From Cerioporus squamosus (Eukaryota; Basidiomycota; Agaricomycetes; Polyporales; Polyporaceae): a stretch of 64,000 nt of DNA. The stretch covers positions 62,001 to 126,000 of the forward strand of contig JABYQS010000065.1 of the NCBI GenBank assembly GCA_022592435.1, written 5' to 3'. A program made the translations under genes and the position numbers. Of the stretch, positions 20,652-32,000 are shown in pieces (position 1 is the stretch's first letter; every line of letters starts with the position of its first letter). The notes under the pieces were generated by a model. That model was not told the DNA's origin. It ran no database searches and saw nothing but the letters and a program-made list of their open reading frames with translations.

Positions 20652-23600
20652 TCAAGAAGAGCCACCATTGAAGTAGCCAAGGAGGTTGCGAGGGCGAGCT
20701 GTTCCGCGCCCGGACTTCAGAGTCGCAACACGCTGGTAGTGGACGCGGAACGAAAGCTGCTGCAAGGCCGCCTTAGCACGCGAGCGGTCGAGGTGGGCAG
20801 CACGGGTGTCCACTGTCAGGTATAGCGCATCAGCGTCAGCTGAGGGACACATTTGCACGAGGCGAGGCACACGTACCAATCTTCCCATGCAGCACGTCAA
20901 GGTTCCTCTTGACCTGCTCGAGGGCGGTCAACTTCGGCTCCTTATCGTTGTTGTCCGCCTCGTCATTCTCTTCCGGGTGACCGTTCTTCCGTGCTTCGGC
21001 TTTCCTATGGGCCTCATCCATCGCACTGAGGGTGTACTCGTCAACGTCAGACAGCACGCGGCCGAGGAGGGCCACCCTGCATGTCAAGTCGTCGTAGAAC
21101 CCTTCCTTATCCGTATTGCCCGGTATGTCGAAAGGTCCGCCCGAGCCAGCAGCGGGAGCTAGCAGATCAGCGATCGGAATGAGGTCTGGAAGGCCAGTCT
21201 CGTACTCGAGAGCGGAGGGCATAACATCTAGAAGGAGGGACCGTGCGATGCAGCGCGCCATGCGAACGGTCGAGGGCGAGATCGAAGGGATGAAAGTGAT
21301 GAGGAGAGCTTGATTGGGAGGCGTGAGGGTCTTGCCGAAGGGCACGACCTTGGTGCAAGCAGCAAACTCCTGCCATGGAGTCATCGCTTCCACGACTATG
21401 TCGCAGGTCTTCCGCACCATAGTTTGCAGCTCGTCAGAAGTCGCCGGGTCCATTCCAACCAGCACCAGCGCAAGCAGAATATCGATCAACTCGTCTCTTG
21501 CAAAAGACCTACAACGACGTGAGCTTCAGATGGCGCCAGGCATACAGGACAGACTCACTGGGCAAATGCGCCAATCAATGACAAGAGACGATAAAGCATC
21601 TCATCTCTCCACTGCTCGTCAGAGGCTCTGATCGAGGGTGATGCTTCTTGAACGAGCTTGATCCAATCATGGCGCTCCAGCACATTTGAGGAGGCCCCGA
21701 GATGTGCCAGGGCAACTAGAACGTTGGACAACCGCAGTCCAGAAGTCTGCGAGCCAACCAGCGGGCCTAGTCGGAGGAGTTGCGTGTACGTCAAGGTGCT
21801 GAGCGAAGGATTGACATCCGAGAAAGCTGGAGGACGATGTTCAGAGAATGAAGCGAAACATACAACAGGAGCACATACCAATCGCAAACAACCAAGGGAT
21901 TACAACTGGATAATGCTCAGCCTTAAGAAACGCCACAAAGCCGCTTGACAGGAGTAAGGTCAGTTGCAAGGTATCTGAGGACTGGTCAGCCATACGGACG
22001 GGGTCCTGATCGTGATAGGCACGCACCATTGCGCTGCGCAACGGTCTTAAGCATCTGTCGCATGAGGTTGCCGCCATCTTCCGCCGTGAACGGCGGCAGA
22101 GGTGCCTCTGCATCCATGTTGTCACCAGGACCGACATTCACTCTCCCCCAGAATGGCACCCCGAGAGGCTCCTCGTTCAGCTTCGCCAGGGCTTGTGCCA
22201 TCTTTTCCTTAATGTCGCTCGCCAAGATCTTCCCGACCGCTTCTCCGCCCTCCTTGCCCAAGATCGCTTCGCAGTCGAGCCCTGCAATGTCGTCATCCTC
22301 GTCACTGCCGTCGTCCTCGCTGCGCTTCGCCTTCTGAGTTGGAGAGGGACCAGCAGGTGATGACGACCTGCCCTTCCCTTTCGTGTTTCGCCTCGCGAAC
22401 TCTGCATCCGAATCGCTGCCAGAACCGCCTTCCTCGTCCTCCATTTCATCGCGCAGGCCGGCCTTGGCCTGGGCAAGTGCGGCGTCCGCAAAGCGAACGG
22501 CGGCCATGCCCGTACCCGTGCGTTCTTCGCGTTGCTTCTCGCGTAATAGAGCTGCGAGAGGGTCAGTCTTCCTAGGCTTGCGAACTTGAGTGGCCGGAGT
22601 CGTAGCTTTGGCCTTGGGCGAGGCACGCCGCAGGTTGTACCGCGGAGTAGCCGAGGGCGAGGTACTTCGAGGGACCAGCTTTGCTGGGCGTATCGGACCT
22701 ACGTCGGACAAAAAGTATGATCAGTATATGCGCTGCGTCAGTAGATGCGAGACATCATCTTACACTTTGCCCTTGCCCTTGGTGTCCTTCATGAGTTGGG
22801 CGACGAGTCGCCCAGGCCCGTCGTCCTCATCACTGCTAGTCTCCGAGTCCGATTCGCTCAGGTCTTCAAGGTCGACCTGAACTTGCTCCGGGCTCGAACG
22901 TGCAGCAGCAAGAGCACGGGCCTTGATGTCGGCGATGAGCTGCTCGGTCTTGCTCTTGACGTCCAGAGCCTTGATGACCGGCACATCCTCCCGCATGGCC
23001 GCTTCATCAGTATCACTCGATGAGGGAGGGGGGGTCAAGGATCGGAACGCGTCCGAAGGAGACACATCTGGGGCAGGAACCTTGCGCTCTGACACCGGGG
23101 TAGCCCAAGCAGCGTCCGAAGTCGTCACAGTGACGCTCGAGGGAACTCCGGGACCCTCCCCGTTTGCAGACAAAGGCGTCTGAGGATACAAAATTCCAGA
23201 TCCACTCGTGCGGCCTTCGGCGACAGGGGTGTCGGGGATGGTCAGGGCTGGCGGAAACATGTCGTAGTCGACATCCATCGGTATGTCGCTGAGGGGAGAA
23301 CCAAAACGGTCGCTCGCAAAGGGGGAATCTGCGCGACTCAGGGGGGCGTGTATGGCCTCCTTCCTCCAACGATCGACGGTCTCTTGTACGTCCGACGAGA
23401 CTTTCTCCGCAAGCCTGGGGAGGGTGAGTTCCAGTTCGTCCGACTGACTGGTGGGGACGAACTCAACGTCGTCCATCCCTGAGTCATGGACGGAGCTCGG
23501 AGCGTCGCTCGCAGACAGGGGTGTCAAAGCAGAGAGGGGGGAAGAGGAGGAGAACCGTGGCTTCTTGGGTGGTTTCTCCGTGTGGCCTGCGGCGGTGTTG

Positions 23601-24027
23601 GTGTTCTTGGAACCAGGGTACAGAGATGGGCGGACTTACCTGAAGGCATCAACTGGGAGGATGCAGGGTCAACGGTTATGCGCGGAACTCCCTCTATCGA
23701 CTCATCGACCTCGGGTTCAGGAGACAGCTTGCGCTTAGTGGAAGTCTTTCTCGGCATGGCATATGCAGACATCCTTGTAGAATTAGACTTGACTGATGAG
23801 GCCCTCGTGGATGGCGTCGCGCGAGGTCCTCGCGTGGCGGGCGGGATCTCGACGTAGTCCATCTTTGCATGTCTCCCGGAAGAGGTCTTCTTGGCTTTCT
23901 GGGACTTCACCGCCTTTGAAGACGAGGCAGTAGGAGTCGCGTCTTGAGCAGCTTTCGCGGGTCCTTCACTCTTCTTCTGTACGGGCGTGAAGGAGAGGGT
24001 ACTTTGCTTCAGGTTCTTCATAGCCAT
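20652..24027 (-). CDS. Large disordered nuclear protein, possible CANIN/SLF2-like
   Basis: Multi-exon gene of roughly 900-1000 residues, start MAMKNLKQSTLSFTP (24027). The N-terminal half is disordered, Ser/Pro/Lys-rich, with basic patches (SKAVKSQKAKK, PRKTSTKRK) that look like nuclear localisation signals. The QSTLSFTP segment near the start resembles a degenerate PCNA-interacting peptide. Middle: acidic SESDSETSSDEDDG and SDEDDDIAGLD blocks. C-terminal half: ordered and helical (KILASDIKEKMAQALAKLNE, LGRVLSDVDEY, the conserved-looking PFGKTLTPPNQALLITF), then LSFRVHYQRVATLKSG. This architecture resembles basidiomycete proteins with the CANIN domain (SMC5/6-interacting, SLF2/FAM178-related), a DNA-repair scaffold. 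That assignment is from memory of architecture only and is weak. It is divergent from the DUF1746 gene across 326 bp. Confidence 0.6.
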
Positions 24028-24353
24028 CTTGAATGCGTGCGGAGCCACCAGCAGGGCCACACGCGATTAGCCGAGCTAGCTGGAGTTGGTTCAAGCACAA
24101 GGAAGCAGCCAGAGATCTCCTACAACAATGTGCTCTACCGCAAGGTGGTAGAACGAGCAAAGTAGTGGTGGTCGTGGATGTCGTCGCGGTCGAGGACGAC
24201 GAGCAACGCGAACCTGACGCGACTCCCGCGACGTGACTGCGTTACGATTACGCGTGCGTGACAGAGGCGCGCTGGGCTCGAGGACGCCGGCGACATCGAG
24301 CGCAGTCTTCCTCGACGACCAGGACGGTGGAGGCGACGATACATGTCATGCCT
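24028..24353. promoter_or_regulatory. Bidirectional promoter (326 bp)
   Basis: The region lies between two divergent start codons (24027 minus, 24354 plus). It contains repeated GTCGTCG/CGTCGTC words. No TATA box is evident, consistent with housekeeping genes. Confidence 0.5.
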
Positions 24354-25268
24354 ATGCGCCATGCCCAGCGAAAGCACATCATACACTCTGTAGGTTACCT
24401 ATGTGTTTCGTCGTCGTAGACACTGAGCTCACTTCACCTTGCAGCTCACCTCCCTCCTCTACCAGTTGCATACGGTGTCCTTCCTCCTCTCGCCCCGCCT
24501 CTGGCCCTTCATTTGCCGTCTATCAACACAGTTTCAGTTCTCTCGACCACGGGAGATTGACTCACAACGCTCTCTCCGGTTCTGGTTTATCCTCATCGTA
24601 CTTGTCAACCTACAATGCTTCTACAACCATGTGGTCAAGGGAGCGTCGGAGGGAAGGTCGATCATCCTTGATTTCGTGGGCGTCGGTATGTTCTTAAACT
24701 TGACAAGGTGGATGCCTCTCTCATTCGCTGTACAGCCCATAAGCCATCGAAGGCTACACTTCTGTCCCTTGACTTCACCATCGTCATACTCGAGTTCATC
24801 CTCACAACCATCGCATACGAGACGTCGTTCACACTCGCAATGCCACCTGATACCCCAGATCCGCTGCAGCCTGAACCTATACCCGTTACACCCACATCTC
24901 CATTGCCGTTCGTCGGCGAAGATGTGGACAAGCCCATGGTATCCACATCGTCTGACAACGGCCCCAAATATGTCGTCGATATCCGTCTACGACCGCTCCT
25001 CCAACGACTCAGACACCCCCCTCCTCCTCCACCTCCCCAGCAGCCAAACCTCAACGAGGAACTTTTGCCACTCCCAAACACTACCACGTTCCAACTTACC
25101 CGAAGCTTGAACATGCTCGTGCGCGCGAGCGCGCAGATGCGTGAGCGCGCCGCTCGCACGCCTCGCCCACCTGGTCAGGCCGAGCCCCAGAGGCGAGAGC
25201 GACAGCCCGGAGAGACGCAGGAGTCCAGGACAGTTCCCGGTGGCTTGGGAGGGGAGGATGAGCCTTGA
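24354..25268 (+). CDS. DUF1746 membrane protein (Dsc E3 ligase subunit 4-like)
   Basis: Fungal DUF1746 proteins include S. pombe Dsc4, part of the Golgi Dsc ubiquitin ligase that cleaves SREBP and degrades membrane proteins. Exon 1 (24354-24389) encodes MRHAQRKHIIHS. Exon 2 starts at 24445 with LTSLLYQLHTVSFLLSPRLW, giving the family's conserved basic start plus first helix. Next come QRSLRFWFILIVLVNLQCF (TM) and, after an in-phase intron ending near 24736, KATLLSLDFTIVILEFIL (TM), the hallmark leucine-rich DUF1746 segment. The C-terminal half is cytosolic and disordered, rich in Pro (a run of eight), Arg and Glu. Total about 255 aa. Membership of the domain family is likely; the Dsc4 orthology is inference. 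Confidence 0.65.
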
Positions 25269-25388
25269 CGGGGTGGCACACGTACTTCCGGGAGCATATC
25301 ATTATACGACGTGATGATCATAATATTGTTTTCCTCGAACTCGGAGTCGCACACACTGGATTGCTCTGTCATGCTCTGCATTCGCACT

Positions 25389-25643
25389 TCACCATTTCCT
25401 CTTCATCTGGACACGATTGTGGTGTGACGCCCTCTGTATCAACAGGTACTGAAGATCACTCACCGCTTCGCGCATGCACGCCCCGAACTTCGCGAATTCC
25501 TCTTTGCATGTGTCCTTGTGTACGTCCGTGTAGGTCGCGAGGATGCACTTGCCATATGCCGAGGCTGTGGCGGCACAAGTGGTGGTGGAGTGAAGCGCGA
25601 GACGGCGCAGAGGTGTAGTAGCAGTCGTCGTCGTCGGTTGCAT
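25389..25643 (-). CDS. Twin CX9C protein, NDUFAF8-like complex I assembly factor
   Basis: A 65-residue-scale mitochondrial protein. Start ATG 25643 (MQPTTTTATTPLRRLALH), an N-terminal stretch rich in Thr/Arg, then two CX9C motifs: CAATASAYGKC and CKEEFAKFGAC. The surrounding AYGKCI and KDTCKEEF..F.AC pattern matches human NDUFAF8 (C17orf89), which is imported by the Mia40 pathway and helps assemble the complex I Q-module with NDUFAF5. An intron (about 25408-25464) precedes a short last exon that encodes MKRKW and the stop. Size and cysteine spacing fit. NDUFAF8 assignment is by motif resemblance; other CHCH proteins remain possible. Confidence 0.7.
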   Translation of the reverse strand: MQPTTTTATTPLRRLALHSTTTCAATASAYGKCILATYTDVHKDTCKEEFAKFGACMREAVSDLQYLLIQRASHHNRVQMKRKW

Positions 25644-26036
25644 TGTGAGGATAGTGTGCCACAGGCTGGAAATAAACCCCCCGGCCTTGAAGTTGAATGC
25701 AGGAAGTGGAAAGCAATATGCTGAGACTTGTGAGATGGACGTGGAAGCAGCTCAACTTCAAGCGAGCGTCATCGACACGCGCGCCCTACATACGGTAGCG
25801 TGCCTCTTCTCTTGACCTCATCCTGGCGTGCAGTCCACACCGGATCCTCGACCTGAGAGCCCACTGCTGCTTACTGCGGACTTCGACATCTGCGACCTTT
25901 GGACTACAAGGCTGGTGTCGGGTCCAGGGACGCGGATACAGGGCATACATTGGACTGGCCGCGGAAGGGAGCAACGTCGCATTGGTCTACCACTGAGTTG
26001 CACGCACGGTTCAGTCGTCCTGGAGTCTCCAACAAC
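25644..26036. promoter_or_regulatory. Bidirectional promoter of the CX9C gene and CSF1
   Basis: 393 bp between divergent starts, with no TATA box and no other supported gene. Confidence 0.5.
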
Positions 26037-29000
26037 ATGACACTGAACGTTGTGTTACTCGTTGTATGTGTCTGCATAGTCTTGGGCCTCCTCTTATATC
26101 TCTTCTACTGGAATCGGTTCTTCGCCTTCATATTCAGTCTCATCCTTCGGTTGGCGCTTTGGAACCAGGGAGAGTCGAGCTTATGGGTCGAGTTTGGTGA
26201 GTCCTGCATTCTTGTAAAAGGTGAAACTGCAGCTCCTGCATCCAGCAAGCTGATGCTTGTCACTGTGTAGGCGCTATCCACTTCTCGACCCTCGCGGGAC
26301 GCATCCTCATCAAGGACCTACGCTACCACTCGAGCAACCAAACCTTCCGCATCGTCAAACTTCAACTTTCATGGCGCTACTGGCTGCGTCAACCTGCGGA
26401 AGAAGAGGACCTCAGCCATGCACGCGTCATCGGAGAGGACGCGAACGGCAAGCACGGCTCACCCCTTGCATGTCGCGTGCACATCTCCGTGCAGGGTCTG
26501 GAATGGTTCATGTACAACCGGACAGCGGCATACGACAGCATCGTCTCCCAACTGGGCGTAGACACGCCCGCTACGCCCGCTGCGACGCCCGTTCCAGAGG
26601 GCGCGGGGTCGGTACGGAAGATCTTCAGCAGGACATCCGTATTCCAAGACTGTATGAGTCTCTTGCACTCGGAATACTGAGCACTTCCACTCACATTCAC
26701 CTATAGCGTCAATCTTGGGGCCCCCGGTCTCTCTCGTGTCTTCCATATACCGACGAACCCCGACGTGGATCAAGCGAGTCGGGAATTGGGTACGAGACCA
26801 AATGCCTAACCTCGACCCCAAGGATTTGCTCCCCATCAGCTTCGAGGTCACCAAGGGAGCTGTTACCATTGGCAATGCATCCACACCGAACCTGCTCGTC
26901 GCGGAGTTCCGACGTGCCGAGGGAACATATGGGATTGTCGAAGCGCGCTCCAAGCATGATCTCTACAAGCAAGTGCTCAATGTCAAGCTGCAAAGCCCCT
27001 CCATGTCGTATGTGGAGAATGAGGGTTACACCGACCGAATGACAGAGATCGGGAAGCAAACCCACGAGCGCGTCAACCGGTCCGACAGTGCTCCCCTTCG
27101 ACGGACATCCTACCTCTCCTTTGACACCTTCGAGCGCATTTGGGAACACATGAAGCTCTGGAACTTCCTACCAGTCTACGACCGCTCGAAGGCCTCTCAT
27201 CACAGCGTTCCGCACCCGCAGACATGGGGTCGACGAAGGCAGCAGAAGAGCGTGGACGAGGAGACGCCACTCGGCGTCGACTTTGCAACCCTCGAGTATG
27301 CTGTTGAGCGCAAGATCCTGGAAGCGTCGGTCTTCGAGTTGCTGTACTACGCCGATGTAGTGGGTGTCGTGCCGCCTCCGGCTGCTGGAGAGGAGAACCA
27401 GGATCAGAGCCTTGACCCATTCGATATCGGTAATGGCGACCTTCCGCCTGAATGGGGGATTGACCTCGTCATCAGAGGTGGCTTCATCAGATATGGCCCT
27501 TGGGCCGACCGTCAACGGTACGTGGGACGGTTATGTATATCGAGAAGAAGCAACTTATGCGTCTATACATATGAAGGGTTGTCCTGCAGCAGACGTTCTT
27601 TCCCCCGACATTCGCGAACTCTCAGCCGACCCCACGCTTGAAGCCCGGAGACATGCGCATGTGGACCGGTCTGAAGGTTTTCCTTGAGCTGCGAGATGGC
27701 GTGACGCTACAGCTTCCATTCCGTGAGGCGTCGAAGAACTGGCAGTGGGACGGCAAGGTTGAAGTTCCCGACCGTCCGAGGAAACGCGAAGCTGCTTCTA
27801 TCCATCTGCGCGCGGGCGACAGCTCGACAATCAGCTATATCGTGCCCATGATAGCGTCGTCGAAAGGACACATCTCGATGCTCGAAGTCCATCTTGACAC
27901 CATCACGGTCACATCGAGCCTCAACGACATCCGCCTGCTGACTGCTGAGACGTGCCGGGTAGGTCACTGTCCTGATCTATCTGAGTACGTGACACTCACA
28001 CATTAAGGTAGATCCGGAGCCACCTTCCTGCCCCTCTCAAGTGGAATGGAGTGCGACAGTGGACATTCGCCATCTCTCTTCGGCAGCCTTGCTTTTATCT
28101 CCTTCGCGATCATATCAATATGTTCACTGACTTAGGGAAGGACTGGAGCTCAGGTCCTCCTGGCGAATACACTCTCTTCACGCCTATAACCTACGTCATT
28201 GATCTCGACATGCACAACTACACGTTCAACTTCTACGTCAACGACCATAACATCATAGACAAGCCACTCATCAAGGAAGATAACGGTCCGTCATTCTCGT
28301 ATTGAGCACTCGCCCGTAGCTGACTAGATGCCCAGCTCTTCTGACCTTCCGCGGGACGCATTTCACTCATGGTGCACACATGCCATTCAACAAGTATCGC
28401 CCCGAAGCTACAACGGTTTCTTTCTGGATCGAAGCGCCGGACGTCTACGTGGACTTGACCCTGCCGCGGTGGAACATTGCCAGCCTCTATCCTACTCCAG
28501 ACCGTAGCCAGGTCGGCCGTATCGGCATGTTCAACATGAAAGGCTCTTATCGCTACTTCGCGGAGGTCCAGAAAGAGCACGTCGATCAGCTCAAGCTCGA
28601 GTTTGCTGGCCGGGACGTTGTCTACAAGGCCTTTGGGTGGACCCTCCGGCATTTCATGGTCATGCGCGACAACTACTTTGGCTCCTTCACTCACTTCTCA
28701 ACGTTGACGGAGTATTTGAAGAAGCGGAGCAGAGGAGATCCTCTTGGGGATCCTGTCCATCTGCAGTACCGCGAGGGACAGGTTAGTCAATGAACTTGTC
28801 TCGTGCCTTTGGGCCCTTCTCACGCCTTGCTTGCAGTCGAACGCTATGCAGGTCACCATGTCGCTCGAAGTAATTAACGGGATCATGATCCTCCCTGCTG
28901 GGTTCCCGGGGTACGAGAAGTACAGTGTAGAACACGCCCACAATTCTCCTGAAGACCTTGGTCCATGCTTGGTGCTTTCATTCCCAGGTGTCCAGCTCCA

Positions 29001-32000
29001 TCTCAGAACCAATGACTACTACATGGGTATGCAGTCCTTTGCCTTCATGGAGATTGTGTCTGACCGCCCTATAGAAATGTCTCTGAATATCGACTTGATC
29101 ACTGGGCGAATCAGTGAACATTGTTACAACGCGTCTGTCTTCTCGACATCGAACAGATTTGGTTCCAAGCGAGAGAAGATTGTCATCGATGGTATGTCTA
29201 TGTTTCTTCAGTGAGGCGCGGATCTTGAGGCCTTTCAGGTCTTCATGTTACTGCGAACAGACTCTTCGGTCATCGGCCGGCAACGTCGACGTATGTCTGC
29301 ATCTGGGAGATTCATGCCGGGGATGTGAAGGCAGCCCTCACTGCTTACGAGGCGCAGCTCCTTTCGGCTGTCCTTTCCTCGTTCGGACTGAACTTCTCCG
29401 ACCCCCTCAACGCGCCAGCAAAGGAGTACGCGATCCCTTCGGACCCCGATGGTGAGCACATGTGTATACCAGTCTCCCTCAACCTCATACAAGTCTTGAC
29501 TCAACAATCGACCATTCCTTGCAGTTACCTTTCTGAAAGTCCAGGTAGACACGATCAACGTCGTGTGGACAGTCGGGAACGCTGCCGCTGAACTGACATT
29601 GCCGAGGGGCCTGCGAATTGACATGAACGATCTGGCTGGCAAAGCATTCCACAAGGTCACGGGTGTTCGCCTCCCGCAATGTGCTCTCAAGCTCCTCCTC
29701 GCCTCGAAGCAGGACCGAGCGCGCTGGATAGAAGCCGCAGACGCTCATTTCGATGTGGACATCGACATCTACTCCGCCCCTCCTGAATGGGAACAGTCTG
29801 CACGTCTACAGACGGAGTTCCTTGCTCAACAAGACGCACTGACTGGTCGGGCGAAGATCCTGTACACGTCGGAAGATTTGTCAATGCCTACCCAGCGACT
29901 CCGACCGGGTATGACATGTATCGTTCACCTTGGTCGAGACTAACTGGCATTCTAGGTCGTGGAATCCTCGATAACGACTTCTACTTACCACAGATCCGCA
30001 TACCCAAGCTGCATCCCGTGCATACCTCGCGCGATCACCTGGCCGCTCCACTACCGTCTCTCCGCGAAGATTTGTCGGAATCTGACATGGAGCCACTGCC
30101 GGAGGCTGCCCGAGATGCCCGAGTAGCGTATGTCATGACGCCTAGTACGCTCATACTCGATCGAAGCTCACCCATACCTCAGAGACCTACGTCCAGCTAA
30201 TATCGCGATCGAGGTGCAAAGCGATGGCGACGAAGACTTGAGCGGTGCCGATGAATCGGACAATGATGACTTGACAGACTATACGACTGATTATGCGGAC
30301 ACGATTGACGGTCAGTTGACCATGTGTTTGAAGTGGATTACTTACTGACAAGCGCAACATCGCCAGATGCTTCAATAGAATCGCTGTGGCCTCCCGTGAA
30401 TCAATACAGCTCCTTATGCAGGCACTACGAAAGCCGTGCTATAGCCAGACCGGCTTCTTGGCATCTTTCTCCGTTCATCCTCACTCGAGTATGTGCCGCA
30501 TGAGGTCGTTATTTCTTACCGCTGAGTCATAATTTTGCCTACAGGATGTCTCCCGACACAGCCGCACCTCCTCCGCAATACCTGAGACGGGCATTGATCC
30601 CATTGCGGCGCTGGCTATTGCATGGGGCGAGTCGGGCCACGACGACCTTGGCGGTTCCGACCGGAGCACTTTGCGTGTCTACTCTAAGGATAGCGTCGTC
30701 GTGTGGATCACCCCGCTAGTTCTACCCGTGGTCACTCAACTATTGGCCGATATCAGTAACAGCGTTCGTGTCTTAACGTTATTCTGAACTCATGCAACTG
30801 ATCGTTTCCCACAGCGTATGAGCCCCGAGCTGCGTTTCGATGCCCTCACCACCGACTACATCAAGGCGTTCAAGTCCCCTCCTGCCCCGTCTGCTGTCAC
30901 CACACTCGATATCCACTTTCCCAGTATCCAGGTACGGTCCTTGCAGTTGGTGAATATAACATCTCCGCAGCGGTCAGGCAAGAGTACGCAAGCTGGGGAC
31001 CCGTTCGCTACTGTGGTCGAATTTGTCGCCGGAGGGCCGCAATTTCGTGCTCGATTACTCAGGAGTGCGCAAGAGCCTTCTCGCGCCGAGATCGTCTTCG
31101 CATTGTCGTCACTCTCGGCTACTCTGCTCTCAAGGTCGCCGGCTCGGGCCCCGTACAAGCAGGACACTCGGGTATGCCATGTGACCATAGGTCCTACGTC
31201 CGTGGCGATCCTTCGGCGTTACATCACCGTCTCCGTGGGCGTGGTTACTTCTGACATCGGCCACAGTGGCCCTGACTTCGTGCTGTCTACCGCGCTTGTC
31301 CTCGTGAGGTACTCGTGGGGCATCGTACTCGCCCAGAGCCAGATGAACGACCATGCGTCGATTCGACAAATCGTTCATGGCATCCTGGCATATTCTCACG
31401 AGCGGTCCGTTGTGGATCCACTATCCACTATCCAGCCCTCGTACCTCGTCCAGAACGGTCTCCCTGATAAGTTACGGAAGGACACGACCTTCAAGTTCCT
31501 GGTATACCTCCGAAACTGCCTTCGGTTCTTGGACGAGCAGGAGCGACGAGCAATCCACACTTCTCAACCGGACGTCTCTCTCGATGATGTACTTGACGCT
31601 ATGCAGAACCAGTGGTTCGGAGCTGCTGGCGATGACGATTCATCGCATCTATCGCAGCAGTCGCTTCTGCAGAAGGTGCTTCATGGCCGTCGCGACAGGG
31701 ACGATGTGACCAATCGTTCTGCTTGGGAATTCCCGTACGACACCGTGTCCTTGAACCTCTCAGGGATACACATGACCTTGCGTCATCCTGCCGAAACTTT
31801 GGAGAGCAACTTCGTTTCTGGCCCGGCCACCATCACTGCGCATCAGCAACTAGCAGACCTAGTCCAGCCGACAACATGGACGCCTGGCAAGAGCGTCCCG
31901 AGTGTGTCCACAAGGGACAAAGAGCGTCACGGCCTGCTACGGGCTTCCCTGTCTCTGAATCTCGATCGCATCTCGTCCACCGTTCATCCTCAAGCAGTAG

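Noticed and set aside
20302..20655. 117-codon hydrophobic minus-strand frame
   Set aside because: It starts with TTG, not ATG, and overlaps the 3' region next to the large nuclear gene. No supporting motif.
27517..27600. Apparent frame break in CSF1 near 27.5 kb
   Set aside because: An in-phase intron beginning GTACGTGG and ending before GGTTGTCC joins R to VVLQQTFFPPTF, restoring the conserved motif.
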